Positions 15,428 to 24,694 of a DNA stretch of 64,000 nt are shown here, one piece after another (positions within the stretch are counted from its first letter, which is position 1; the number at the start of each line of letters is the position of its first letter). The DNA lies in contig JAFAFW010000065.1 in the NCBI GenBank assembly GCA_023423275.1, forward strand, positions 8,177-72,176, given 5' to 3'. This DNA is from Pseudomonadota bacterium (GTDB taxonomy: Bacteria > Pseudomonadota > Alphaproteobacteria > Rhizobiales > Hyphomicrobiaceae). The position numbers were made by a program, and so were the translations under genes. The notes under the pieces were generated by a model. That model had not been told where the DNA came from and did no database searches. It saw nothing but the letters and a program-made list of their open reading frames with translations.

Positions 15428-16705
15428 ATGACCGCTATCGCCGACATCATCGCGCGTGAAATCCTCGATAGCCGCGGCAATCCTACCGTCGAGGTCGATG
15501 TCGTCCTGGAAGATGGTTCGATGGGGCGGGCTGCCGTCCCGTCGGGTGCATCGACGGGCGCGCACGAGGCCGTCGAACTGCGGGACGGCGACAAGGCGCG
15601 CTACCTGGGCAAGGGCGTGACCAAGGCCGTCGAGGCGGTCAATACCGAGATCTACAATACGCTGCGCGACATGGAAGCGGAAGACCAGCGCGGCATCGAT
15701 CAGGCTCTGATCGAACTCGATGGGACGCCGAACAAGAGCCGTTTGGGCGCCAATGCCATCCTGGGCGTTTCGCTGGCCGTTGCCAAAGCGGCGACGGAGG
15801 CAGCCGGGCTGCCGCTCTATCGCTACGTCGGTGGTACGGCGGCGCATATCCTGCCGGTGCCGCAGATGAACATCGTCAATGGCGGCGCACATGCCGATAA
15901 TCCGATCGACATCCAGGAATTCATGATCATGCCGGTCGGCGCGGAAACCTGCGCCGATGCCATTCGCGTCGGATCGGAGATTTTCCATACGTTGCGCAAG
16001 GGCCTGAAGGATGCCGGACACAACACCAATGTCGGTGATGAAGGCGGTTTCGCGCCGAACCTGAAGTCGGCTGACGAAGCGCTGGGCTTCATCATGAAGT
16101 CGATCGAGGCCGCGGGCTACAAGCCGGGCGACGACGTGATGATCGCGCTCGACTGCGCCGCGACGGAATTCTTCAAGAACGGCAAGTATGAGATCTCGGG
16201 TGAGGGCAAGAGCCTCGATTCCGCAGGCATGGCGCGCTATCTCGCCGATCTGGTCAGGCGCTACCCGATCGTGTCGATCGAGGACGGCATGTCCGAGGAT
16301 GACTGGGATGGCTGGAAGGCGCTGACCGACGAAATCGGCGCGAAAGTCCAGCTCGTGGGCGACGATCTGTTCGTCACCAACACGGCGCGTCTGTCCGAAG
16401 GCATCAAGAAGGGCATCGCCAATTCGATCCTGGTGAAGGTCAATCAGATCGGGTCGCTGAGCGAGACGCTCGATGCGGTCGGCATGGCGCAGCGCGCGGC
16501 CTATACAGCAGTCATGTCGCATCGTTCGGGCGAGACCGAGGATGCGACGATTGCCGATCTGGCGGTTGCCACCAACTGCGGGCAGATCAAAACCGGCTCG
16601 CTGAGCCGTTCAGATCGGTTGGCGAAATACAATCAGCTCATCCGCATTGAGGAGGAACTCGGCGACGTTGCCGTCTACGCCGGACGCAGCGTTCTGCGAG
16701 CCTGA
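15428..16705 (+). CDS. eno: Enolase
   Basis: 425 residues. Converts 2-phosphoglycerate to phosphoenolpyruvate. The sequence is full length and typical: N-terminal IAREILDSRGNPTVEVDV, GANAILGVSLAVAKAAA-type loop, metal ligands in ALDCAATEF, SIEDGMSEDDWDGW and VQLVGDDLFVTN, and the catalytic SHRSGETED. ATG at 15428 with GGAGGA just upstream. Codon use matches its GC-rich housekeeping neighbours. Confidence 0.98.
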   Translation: MTAIADIIAREILDSRGNPTVEVDVVLEDGSMGRAAVPSGASTGAHEAVELRDGDKARYLGKGVTKAVEAVNTEIYNTLRDMEAEDQRGIDQALIELDGTPNKSRLGANAILGVSLAVAKAATEAAGLPLYRYVGGTAAHILPVPQMNIVNGGAHADNPIDIQEFMIMPVGAETCADAIRVGSEIFHTLRKGLKDAGHNTNVGDEGGFAPNLKSADEALGFIMKSIEAAGYKPGDDVMIALDCAATEFFKNGKYEISGEGKSLDSAGMARYLADLVRRYPIVSIEDGMSEDDWDGWKALTDEIGAKVQLVGDDLFVTNTARLSEGIKKGIANSILVKVNQIGSLSETLDAVGMAQRAAYTAVMSHRSGETEDATIADLAVATNCGQIKTGSLSRSDRLAKYNQLIRIEEELGDVAVYAGRSVLRA

Positions 16706-16979
16706 GGCAACGTCCGCCAGAGAGTGTAATAGCCGTACGGCGTGTGATCCACTGCGCGCCAGTGATTGCAGAGTTGCGGGCGCTAGCGTCCCGCAGCCGG
16801 TGCGCGGCTGAGCAAGTTGCACGTCTGTTCTGTGAGCCCCCGGGTCGCAGGCTTGTTAATCCGCGATCTTCACCACGCATGATGTCGGCGAATTCGCGCG
16901 CGGATCTTTCATTGTAGCGTTGCGTTTAGGGGGCGCTGTTTTTCGCGTTCAACGTCGTCATGCGTATTGGAGCGTTCCA

Positions 16980-18428
16980 ATGAACAAGCTAGCGCTTGCC
17001 CTTTCTCTTCCCTTCCTGGCTGCTTCTGTAGGTTCTTCCCCAGTCATCGCGCAGACCGCGCCCATCTCTCAGGAAGAGGCACAATCCATCGCGACCGATG
17101 CGTACCTCTATCTTTACCCGCTGGTCATCATGGACCTGACACGCAAGCAGATGGTCAATATGCCGGCTGGCAGCACCTTGGGAGGCCCACCTAATACTTT
17201 CAATAACGTGCAGAACTATCCCGATCCAAACGTCAAAGTTGTGGTTCGACCGAATTTCGATACGCTCTATTCGAGTGCTTGGCTCGATCTGACAACGGAG
17301 CCCGTTGTTATTTCCGTGCCGGATACACAGGGCCGCTTCTACTTACTCCCGATGATGGATATGTGGACCGATGTTTTCGCTTCGCCAGGCTGGCGCACGA
17401 CAGGAACGCAAGCAGGACATTTTCTCATAGCGCCCGAGGGATGGAGACCGGATCTGCGGGAGCGGTTCGCAGAAGAATTTAAGCTACCGCCGACGACGCA
17501 ACGAATTAATGCCCCAACGCCGTACGTCTGGATCATCGGCCGAACAAAGACTGATGGCCCGGCTGATTACGGTGCGGTTCACAAAATCCAAGCAGGATTG
17601 AAAATCACGCCACTGTCGCAATGGGGCGGGACGCAGAAATCGTTACAATATAAGGCAGATCCGAGCGCAGATTTGACGACTCCGCCCAAAACGCAGATCG
17701 ACACCATGAGGGCAGGTCCATTCTTCGCTTATGCCGCCGAGCTTCTAAAAGCGAATCCTCCACATGCGACGGACCAAGCGATCGTCGATCGCATGAAGAG
17801 GCTTGGATTTTATGCCGGGCGGAGTTTCGATGTGGACAAGGCTGATCTGGTCGTGAAATCGGCCATTGAAGCGGCCCCCCAAAAGGCACAGGCGCTCATG
17901 GCTGAGATGCTGCCTAGCATGGGCCGCGCCGAGAATGGTTGGACGATCAACACCGAGACGATGGGCGTGTACGGGAATAGCTACCTGAAGCGCGCGATGG
18001 TTGCCCAGCAGGGCCTGGGAGCCATTGCTCCAGAGGATGCTGTTTATCCGTTCAATCAGGGTGATCAGACAGGACGCCCGCTCGAGGGAGGTAGCAAGTA
18101 CACGTTGCGCTTCGGCCGCTCGGACCTGCCTCCCGCTGGCGCTTTCTGGTCGATTACGCTTTATGATGAGCAGGGATTTCCGGTCGCGAACGACATGAAC
18201 CGCTATGCGCTGAGTAGCTGGATGCCATTCCAGACCGGCTCTGATGGTTCGCTGACCCTGTATATTCAGAACGAAAATCCGGGGCAGGACAAAGAGGCCA
18301 ACTGGCTGCCCGCGCCGAAGGGGCCCTTCAACATCACGATGCGCCTCTATGCGCCTAAGCAGGATGTTCTGACCGGCAAGTGGAATCCGCCAGCGATTAC
18401 CCGAACTCCGGCGCTTGGGCTGCAATAG
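16980..18428 (+). CDS. DUF1254/DUF1214 domain secreted protein
   Basis: 482 residues. Signal peptide (LALALSLPFLAASVGSSPVIAQ), then a DUF1254 domain (about 40-190; YLYLYPLVIMDLTRKQM, RPNFDTLYSSAWLDLT) and a DUF1214 domain (about 340-475; SKYTLRFGRSDLPPAGAFWSITLYD, NRYALSSW). Such proteins are periplasmic and uncharacterised. Base composition is lower in GC than its neighbours: two sampled 60-base lines had 28 and 34 G/C against 40 in enolase. That hints at acquisition by transfer. It sits alone between eno and ftsB. Confidence 0.88.
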   Translation: MNKLALALSLPFLAASVGSSPVIAQTAPISQEEAQSIATDAYLYLYPLVIMDLTRKQMVNMPAGSTLGGPPNTFNNVQNYPDPNVKVVVRPNFDTLYSSAWLDLTTEPVVISVPDTQGRFYLLPMMDMWTDVFASPGWRTTGTQAGHFLIAPEGWRPDLRERFAEEFKLPPTTQRINAPTPYVWIIGRTKTDGPADYGAVHKIQAGLKITPLSQWGGTQKSLQYKADPSADLTTPPKTQIDTMRAGPFFAYAAELLKANPPHATDQAIVDRMKRLGFYAGRSFDVDKADLVVKSAIEAAPQKAQALMAEMLPSMGRAENGWTINTETMGVYGNSYLKRAMVAQQGLGAIAPEDAVYPFNQGDQTGRPLEGGSKYTLRFGRSDLPPAGAFWSITLYDEQGFPVANDMNRYALSSWMPFQTGSDGSLTLYIQNENPGQDKEANWLPAPKGPFNITMRLYAPKQDVLTGKWNPPAITRTPALGLQ

Positions 18429-18532
18429 CGCGCAGCGGGAAAATGGTGAGCGGCGATGCAAATTGCTTCGCCGCTTTACCTGCCTTTAACAATGCCCCTG
18501 CTACAAGGGTCGTGTTGCAGGCGAGTACGTCA

Positions 18533-18859
18533 ATGGTTCTGCGTAGCACAAATCCAGATCGACGGAAGAGGAGGTCTCGGCAGCTCACCCTGGTTCTGCT
18601 TAGCTGCCTTATGTTGCAGGCCTACTTCATCCATCACACGATCACGGGCAAACACGGTTTCGAGGCGCGATCGCGGTTAGTCGAGCGCTCCAAAGTGCTG
18701 GAGCGCGAGGTGGCCGGTCTCGAAACCGTGCGCGCCGTGCTTCAGCGCGACGTCCTCTTGCTCCGTCCGGACCGTCCGCATCCCGATCTCGTCGAGGAAG
18801 TCGCCATTGGGGTTCTGGGCATGGCCCGCCCCGGGGATGTCGTGATCCTGCGTCCGTAG
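18533..18859 (+). CDS. ftsB: Septum formation initiator protein (FtsB/DivIC-like)
   Basis: 108 residues: a short basic N-terminus (RRKRRSR), one membrane segment (LTLVLLSCLMLQAYFIHH) and a coiled coil (about 45-85; RSRLVERSKVLEREVAGLETVRAVLQRDV). FtsB-like proteins link FtsL and FtsQ in the divisome. The C-terminal RPDRPHPDLVEEVAIGVLGMARPGDVVIL is typical of the alphaproteobacterial form. The location between eno and pdhA is a common arrangement in this group. ATG at 18533. Confidence 0.9.
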   Translation: MVLRSTNPDRRKRRSRQLTLVLLSCLMLQAYFIHHTITGKHGFEARSRLVERSKVLEREVAGLETVRAVLQRDVLLLRPDRPHPDLVEEVAIGVLGMARPGDVVILRP

Positions 18860-19077
18860 ACCGGACGCTTTAGATCAATTGTTCCATCGATGGCCTGGAT
18901 CTAATCCGTGGGGCGTGGTTTGCTGCGCTGCACACAGAGTTTTGCCCGTATATTCGGCCTTTGAGCGACCTCTGAAACGGTATGGAAGATGGGCGCCGAA
19001 GCTCTGGCAAAGGCCAGGGTGCTCGTGTAGTTTGCTGGCCAAATCGGATGCAGCATCCATCTTTCAGAGGAGGCCTT

Positions 19078-20160
19078 ATGGCGCCTGCGGATGTAACGCG
19101 GGGTTCAACCAGCGTCAAAACGACCGGCAGCCAGCCACCCGTCAACGGGGCCGGCGGTCAGGGACGGAAGTCGGGAGGAAATGCGGGCGTCGCGGTCGAG
19201 GAGTTTTCCCGCGATGAAGAACTGCTCGCCTATCGCGAGATGCTTCTGATCCGCCGTTTTGAGGAGAAGGCGGGGCAGCTCTACGGCATGGGTTTCATCG
19301 GCGGCTTCTGCCATCTCTATATCGGTCAGGAAGCGGTCGTCGTCGGTCTGCAGATGGCGGGCAAGACCGGTGATCAGGTTATTACAACCTATCGCGATCA
19401 TGGGCACATGCTGGCCACCGGCATGGACCCCAACGGCGTGATGGCCGAGTTGACCGGCCGCCGCGGAGGCTACTCCAAGGGCAAGGGTGGCTCGATGCAC
19501 ATGTTCTCCGTGGAAAAGCAATTTTTCGGCGGACACGGCATCGTTGGCGCCAACGTGCCACTTGGGGCAGGTCTGGCGTTTGCCAACAAGTATCGCGGCA
19601 ACGACCATGTGACATTCTGCTATTTCGGTGACGGTGCAGCCAACCAGGGCCAGGTCTACGAGACCTTCAACATGGCCAAGCTGTGGATGCTGCCCATCAT
19701 CTTCGTCATCGAGAACAACAAGTACGCGATGGGCACGTCGGTCGAGCGTTCGGCGGCGACCACGGACTTCTCGCAGCGCGGCCGTTCGTTCGACATTCCC
19801 GGCGAGCAGGTCGACGGCATGGATGTCCGGGCGGTGAAGGCGGCCGGTGAGCGTGCGGTCAAGCGCGCCCGCGAAGGCGGTGGTCCCTACATTCTCGAAA
19901 TGCTGACGTATCGCTATCGCGGCCACTCGATGTCCGATCCCGCCAAGTACCGGACGCGCGAGGAAGTCGACAAAGTCCGCGAGGAGCGCGATCCGATCGA
20001 GCGCGTGCGCGCCCGTCTGCTGGAGCGCAAGTTTGCGACCGAGGAGGAGATGAAGGCGATCGACGCCAAAATCCGGGCGACCGTGAATGCTTCCGCGGAG
20101 TTTGCACAGAACGATCCGGAACCCGATCCCGCCGAGTTGTGGACGGATGTTCTCCGATGA
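19078..20160 (+). CDS. pdhA: Pyruvate dehydrogenase E1 component, alpha subunit
   Basis: 360 residues. With PdhB it forms the ThDP-dependent E1 that decarboxylates pyruvate. The E1-alpha core is clear: YREMLLIRRFEEKAGQLYGMG, GGSMHMFS, and the ThDP motif GDGAANQGQVYETFNMA...NN. The phosphorylation-loop-like RYRGHSMSDPAKYR is present. The first 40 residues are a variable Gly/Ser-rich leader. ATG at 19078 is preceded by AGAGGAGG. First gene of the pdh cluster. Confidence 0.97.
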   Translation: MAPADVTRGSTSVKTTGSQPPVNGAGGQGRKSGGNAGVAVEEFSRDEELLAYREMLLIRRFEEKAGQLYGMGFIGGFCHLYIGQEAVVVGLQMAGKTGDQVITTYRDHGHMLATGMDPNGVMAELTGRRGGYSKGKGGSMHMFSVEKQFFGGHGIVGANVPLGAGLAFANKYRGNDHVTFCYFGDGAANQGQVYETFNMAKLWMLPIIFVIENNKYAMGTSVERSAATTDFSQRGRSFDIPGEQVDGMDVRAVKAAGERAVKRAREGGGPYILEMLTYRYRGHSMSDPAKYRTREEVDKVREERDPIERVRARLLERKFATEEEMKAIDAKIRATVNASAEFAQNDPEPDPAELWTDVLR

Positions 20161-20274
20161 AACATACGGGCGGCGACCGACGTGACGCCGCTCGTTCCTT
20201 TTCCTGGCCGTCTTCCCGCTTGCGGGAGATGGAGCGCCCAGTAGCCCGTTTAGGACCCGAGAGATCCCCCCGAA

Positions 20275-21654
20275 ATGCCAACCCAGATCCTGATGCCTGC
20301 GCTCAGCCCGACGATGGAGGAGGGCAAGCTCGCCAAGTGGCTCGTCAAAGAAGGCGACGAGGTCAAATCCGGAATGGTGATTGCCGAGATCGAAACCGAC
20401 AAGGCCACCATGGAAGTGGAAGCGGTCGATGAAGGTAAGCTCGGTCAAATCCTGATCCCGGAAGGGACGGAGAACGTCAAGGTCAATACGCCGATCGCCG
20501 TCATTCTGGCCGATGGCGAAGCTCCGGGCACCGTACCTGCGGCCCCGCAGCCGAAGACGCAGGAAAACAAGCCGGCGCCCGCCGCAGCCAAACCCGCCGA
20601 GAAGGCTGAGAAAGCGCCACCGCCGCCGGCCGCTGCCGTGACGGTCGCCCCGGAAATCGCTCCCGGCACGGAGATGGTGACGCAGACGATGCGCGAAGCG
20701 TTGCGCGACGCGATGGCCGAGGAAATGCGCCGCGATCCCGACGTCTTCCTCATGGGCGAAGAGGTTGCGCAATATCAGGGCGCCTACAAGGTGAGCCAGG
20801 GGCTGCTCGACGAGTTTGGCGACAGGCGCGTCATCGACACGCCGATCACGGAGCAGGGCTTTGCGGGCATCGGTGTCGGTGCCGCGATGGCGGGCCTCAA
20901 GCCGATCGTCGAATTCATGACCTGGAACTTCGCCATGCAGGCGATCGATCAGATCATCAACTCGGCCGCGAAGACGCTGTATATGTCGGGTGGACAGATG
21001 GGCAGCCCGATGGTGTTTCGCGGGCCGAATGGAGCTGCGGCCCGTGTCGCCGCGCAGCACAGCCAGGATTACTCGTCCTGGTACGCGCATATCCCGGGAT
21101 TGAAGGTGGTCGCGCCGTCCAATCCGGCCGATGCCAAAGGCCTTCTGAAAAGCGCCATCCGCGATCCGAACCCGGTTCTCGTTCTCGAAAACGAGATCCT
21201 CTACGGCGCGTCCGGCCCTGTGCCGAAGGTCGAGGACTGGCTGGTGCCGATCGGCAAGGCCCGCATCGCGCGTCCCGGCAAGGACGTTACCATCGTGTCG
21301 TGGTCGCGTGGCATGGTCTACGCGCTCGACGCTGCGGAACGGCTGGCTCAGGATGGGATCGAGGCTGAGGTGATTGATCTGAGGTCGATCCGGCCGTTGG
21401 ATATCGAAACCGTGCTGGAGTCCGTCCGTAAGACCAACCGGATCGTCACGGTGGAGGAATCCTGGCCGGTGTGCTCGGTCGGGTCGGAGATCTGCGCGCA
21501 AGTTGCGATCCAGGCGTTCGATTATCTCGATGCGCCGCCCGCCAAGGTCTCTGGAGCCGACGTTCCGATGCCATACGCCGCCAACCTCGAACGTCTGGCG
21601 CTTCCACACGCCGAGCAGGTCGTCGAAGCGGCGAAGAGTGTGCTTTACGCCTGA
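20275..21654 (+). CDS. pdhB: Pyruvate dehydrogenase E1 component, beta subunit with N-terminal lipoyl domain
   Basis: 459 residues. The N-terminal lipoyl domain (about 1-80) has the lipoylated Lys in ETDKATMEVEA, followed by a Pro/Ala linker (about 85-135) and the E1-beta domain (about 140-459; MGEEVAQYQGAYKVSQGLLDEFG, AMQAIDQIINSAAK). A lipoyl domain on E1-beta is characteristic of many alphaproteobacteria. The lipoyl part is nearly the same as that of PdhC. It is separated from pdhC by two unrelated genes. Confidence 0.97.
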   Translation: MPTQILMPALSPTMEEGKLAKWLVKEGDEVKSGMVIAEIETDKATMEVEAVDEGKLGQILIPEGTENVKVNTPIAVILADGEAPGTVPAAPQPKTQENKPAPAAAKPAEKAEKAPPPPAAAVTVAPEIAPGTEMVTQTMREALRDAMAEEMRRDPDVFLMGEEVAQYQGAYKVSQGLLDEFGDRRVIDTPITEQGFAGIGVGAAMAGLKPIVEFMTWNFAMQAIDQIINSAAKTLYMSGGQMGSPMVFRGPNGAAARVAAQHSQDYSSWYAHIPGLKVVAPSNPADAKGLLKSAIRDPNPVLVLENEILYGASGPVPKVEDWLVPIGKARIARPGKDVTIVSWSRGMVYALDAAERLAQDGIEAEVIDLRSIRPLDIETVLESVRKTNRIVTVEESWPVCSVGSEICAQVAIQAFDYLDAPPAKVSGADVPMPYAANLERLALPHAEQVVEAAKSVLYA

Positions 21655-21662
21655 GGTGGCGC

Positions 21663-22112
21663 ATGCCGACACCCGCGTACCGCTATTCTGGAGGGTGCCA
21701 TTGCGGCGCCGTGACGGTGGTGCTCGAGCTGTCGCGCCCGGCCGGTGATTTTCGGCTGCGCGCGTGCCAGTGCGGGTTCTGCCGTCCACGCGGGACGCGG
21801 ACGATTTCCGACAACGCGGGGCACGCCGAGATCACGCTGGCCTCGGCTGAAGCCGTCAATCGCTACAGATTCGGCTTGAAGCTCGCCGATTACCTGGTGT
21901 GTGCGAGGTGCGGGACCTATGTCGGCGCGGTGCAGGACGATCCTGATATGTCGATTGCGGTGATCAATGTCGCGGGCTTGGCGATCCCGGAGTTTGCAGG
22001 CCGCGATGCCGATCCGGTAACTTATGCTGGTGAGACGGCTCAGGCGCGCCGCAGCAGGCGGCGTTCCTACTGGATGCCGGTGAGGGTCAAGGTATCGGGG
22101 ACTGCGGCATGA
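21663..22112 (+). CDS. GFA-family (Mss4-like) zinc protein
   Basis: 149 residues with the GFA zinc pattern: YSGGCHCGAVTVVLE, RACQCGFCRPRG and LVCARCGTYVGAV. It is a second paralogue of the fold in the window (the other is at 14919) but longer at the C-terminus, with an Arg-rich RRSRRRSYWMP segment. It starts 8 bases after pdhB, so it belongs to the pdh transcription unit. Function unknown. Confidence 0.82.
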   Translation: MPTPAYRYSGGCHCGAVTVVLELSRPAGDFRLRACQCGFCRPRGTRTISDNAGHAEITLASAEAVNRYRFGLKLADYLVCARCGTYVGAVQDDPDMSIAVINVAGLAIPEFAGRDADPVTYAGETAQARRSRRRSYWMPVRVKVSGTAA

Positions 22113-22627
22113 ACGAGTCGGAAATCCTCCAAGGCCTGTTCGAAGCGATCCAGGCTGTGCTGACTATTTTCTCGATGTTCTTCACGATGGTGTCGGCCTA
22201 TCTCGCCGCGTTGTATCTGTTCCTCTACCGGGCGCCGCTGGCCCTGCGCTTCATGGCGTTCGTGCTGTTGTCCATCGGCTTGATGTTCCTCGGTGGAACG
22301 GCAGCCGTCGTCCAAACCATGCAGAACAGCTTGTTCGCGACATGGGACAAGCTGCCCAATCCCTCATTTGCGCTGGCGCCGCTGCGCAATCCGTTGCCGA
22401 TTGAAGTGGCGCAGATGCTGCCGTTTTCGCAGCAGGAGCTCGGTGTCGGCATCGGCTGGACCGTGGCGCTCGCTGTGTATGTCGCTCTTGCCTACATGAC
22501 GTTCATTTACCGCTGGCCGCACGCGGCCGAAGAGAAGAAGGGGGCCGCTGCCCATGCCCGTCCAGATTTTGATGCCCGCACTGTCGCCGACCATGGAGGA
22601 GGGCAAGCTCGCGAAGTGGCTCGTTAA
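22109..22627 (+). CDS. Hypothetical membrane protein between pdhB and pdhC
   Basis: 172 residues with three hydrophobic segments (about 15-40, 45-70 and 110-135). No family recognised. It overlaps the preceding GFA-like gene by four bases (ATGA) and runs 74 bases into pdhC, so its last about 25 residues are an out-of-frame reading of the conserved pdhC start. Coding is supported by coupling at the 5' side and by the coherent membrane profile; the charged tail AEEKKG before the overlap may be the true end in relatives. Confidence 0.65.
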   Translation: MNESEILQGLFEAIQAVLTIFSMFFTMVSAYLAALYLFLYRAPLALRFMAFVLLSIGLMFLGGTAAVVQTMQNSLFATWDKLPNPSFALAPLRNPLPIEVAQMLPFSQQELGVGIGWTVALAVYVALAYMTFIYRWPHAAEEKKGAAAHARPDFDARTVADHGGGQAREVAR

Positions 22628-23933
22628 GGAGGGGGATAAGATCACCTCCGGAAAGGTCGTCGCCGAGATCGAGACCGACAAGGCGACGATGGAAGTCGAG
22701 GCCATCGACGAGGGCACGGTTGCCAAGATCCTGGTTGCGGAAGGCACCGAGGGCGTGAAGGTCAATACGCCGATCGCGGTGATCGCCGCTGAGGGGGAGG
22801 ACGTCAAAGCCGCCGCCAGCAGTGCCGGTTCCGCCCCGGCCAAGGCACCCGAGACGGAAGCGCCGAAAGCCGCCGCGTCCACCCCGGCTGCAGCACCGGC
22901 GGCTCAAGCCGCCGCTCCGAAGGCTGCTCCACCGCCGCCTGCTGCACCTGCGGAAAAGGAGGTTGCGGCTCCGAAGAGCAATGGACACGCCGAGCGCGTG
23001 TTTGCATCTCCATTGGCGCGCCGCCTGGCGAGCGAAGCGGGGATTGACGTTGCGGCGGTCGCGGGCTCCGGTCCGCATGGTCGCGTCGTGAAGCGCGACG
23101 TCGAGGAGGCAAAAGCGTCCGGCACAGCGAAGGCGGGGACGGCTCTTGCGACGCGCGGCGCGACAGCGCCACAACCGTCCGTCGCCGCTCTCCAGCCGAT
23201 GGCCGACGACAAGGTGCTCGCGCTCTACGACAAGACGTCCTATGAGGTCGTGCCGCACGATGGGATGCGCAAGGTGATCGCGCAGCGCCTGACGCAGGCG
23301 AAGCAGACGATCCCCCACTTCTACCTCAGCATGGATTGCCGCCTCGACGAATTGCTGCGCGCCCGCGAGCGGATCAACATGACATCCCCGAAGGAAGGTC
23401 CGCGCGCCTTCAAGCTGTCGGTCAATGACTTCGTGATCAAGGCGCTTGCGTTGGCTTTGCAGCAGGTTCCGGCTGCGAATGCCACGTGGACCGAACAGGG
23501 TATGCTGCGCCACAAGTATTCCGACGTCGGCGTCGCGGTGGCGATCGAAGGCGGCCTGTTCACGCCGGTGATCCGCCAGGCGGAGATCAAGTCGCTTTCC
23601 GAAATCTCCAACGAGATGAAGGATCTGGCTGCGCGTGCACGCAAGCGGCGCCTCGCGCCGCATGAGTATCAGGGCGGCACGACGTCGATTTCCAACCTCG
23701 GCATGTATGGCGTGACGTCATTTGATGCGGTGATCAATCCGCCACACGCGTCGATCCTTGCAGTGGGCGCTGGGGAAAAGAAGCCGATTGTGGTGGGCGA
23801 CAAAGTGGAGATCGCTACAATTATGAGCTGCACGCTGTCGTGCGATCACCGCGTGATCGACGGTGCGCTCGGCGCCGAGTTGCTGGCTGCATTCCGGTCC
23901 CTCATAGAGGACCCTGTAAGGATGCTGGTATGA
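22554..23933 (+). CDS. pdhC: Dihydrolipoamide acetyltransferase (pyruvate dehydrogenase E2)
   Basis: 459 residues. Transfers the acetyl group from lipoate to CoA and forms the complex core. N-terminal lipoyl domain (about 1-78, Lys in ETDKATMEVEA), Ala/Pro linker, E1/E3-binding domain (FASPLARRLASEAGIDVAAV...GPHGRVVKRDVE, about 142-180), and catalytic domain with SCDHRVIDGALGAE near the C-terminus carrying the active-site His and Asp. ATG at 22554 with AAGAAGGGGG upstream. Confidence 0.97.
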   Translation: MPVQILMPALSPTMEEGKLAKWLVKEGDKITSGKVVAEIETDKATMEVEAIDEGTVAKILVAEGTEGVKVNTPIAVIAAEGEDVKAAASSAGSAPAKAPETEAPKAAASTPAAAPAAQAAAPKAAPPPPAAPAEKEVAAPKSNGHAERVFASPLARRLASEAGIDVAAVAGSGPHGRVVKRDVEEAKASGTAKAGTALATRGATAPQPSVAALQPMADDKVLALYDKTSYEVVPHDGMRKVIAQRLTQAKQTIPHFYLSMDCRLDELLRARERINMTSPKEGPRAFKLSVNDFVIKALALALQQVPAANATWTEQGMLRHKYSDVGVAVAIEGGLFTPVIRQAEIKSLSEISNEMKDLAARARKRRLAPHEYQGGTTSISNLGMYGVTSFDAVINPPHASILAVGAGEKKPIVVGDKVEIATIMSCTLSCDHRVIDGALGAELLAAFRSLIEDPVRMLV

Positions 23934-24694
23934 ACACCGCTGTCGCCGAAGCGAGCGTTACCACGTCGTCCGCCCCCAGCCTGATTGCGCTGGATCGTCC
24001 GACGTTCGTAGCCGCCTTGGCGACAATTCTGTTCACGGTTGGCGCCGGGATGGCGATTGGGATGCTGCCGGCGTCTGGCCCGATGGCCGGCGCGCTCGAT
24101 GCCGTCAAGAACCTGACGTACGTCCTGTCCATCCCGGTATTCGATGTGGCGCGGCGGTTGCTGTTGCGCCGTCAGGTCAACCGGACACATGTGCAGGCTG
24201 TCACCGGCAGCCGCAACATCTTCTTCGTGGTGTTTGTCAGTGCCCTGCTGCTGTTTGTGATCACCGAAGTGTTCAGCTTCCTGATCGGCTACGGCATGGG
24301 CTACATCTGCAGCTCGATCGCGGCGGCGGCATCGAACGTCAACGCCGGTCAGTGTTTCCAGGGCAGCGTCAACGTCATGAGCGCTGTTATCGTGCTGCCG
24401 ATCATGCTGGTAATCGGGCTCGCGTGCGGGTGGATCTGGTTCAAGCTGTTGCGCGGTCGGTTCTGGCTGTCCTTGGCGATGTGCGCGGCCCTGATCGCAG
24501 TGCTGTTCACGATCGACCTGGTATGGGCCCTTCGGAATCTCGATCACGAAATACTGACACCGATGATCGAGCAGATCCGCAATCTCGGGCTGGCCACGCA
24601 GATCGGCAAGCAGGTGATTGTTCTTGGTGTGGCGATCACGGTTGGATACGGTCTCGCGCTGTTCTGGTCGCGGATTGTCCGCTTGATCGGCTGA
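23930..24694 (+). CDS. Hypothetical polytopic membrane protein
   Basis: 254 residues with about five hydrophobic segments (about 27-50, 95-120, 150-172, 185-205 and 227-250) and a short polar N-terminus. Two Cys (GYICSS and AGQCFQ) lie in an extramembrane loop. No family recognised. It overlaps the pdhC stop by four bases (ATGA), indicating coupling with the pdh operon; no role in pyruvate metabolism can be read from the sequence. Confidence 0.7.
   Translation: MNTAVAEASVTTSSAPSLIALDRPTFVAALATILFTVGAGMAIGMLPASGPMAGALDAVKNLTYVLSIPVFDVARRLLLRRQVNRTHVQAVTGSRNIFFVVFVSALLLFVITEVFSFLIGYGMGYICSSIAAAASNVNAGQCFQGSVNVMSAVIVLPIMLVIGLACGWIWFKLLRGRFWLSLAMCAALIAVLFTIDLVWALRNLDHEILTPMIEQIRNLGLATQIGKQVIVLGVAITVGYGLALFWSRIVRLIG

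Noticed and set aside
15206..16522. A 438-codon minus-strand frame opposite enolase
   Set aside because: Shadow of enolase; no domain recognised and it overlaps the GFA-like gene's start.
19105..21789. An 894-codon open frame on the minus strand opposite pdhA and pdhB
   Set aside because: It is exactly antisense to two well-conserved genes, is Arg/His/Asp-rich without any recognisable domain, and is expected from high-GC third-codon bias.
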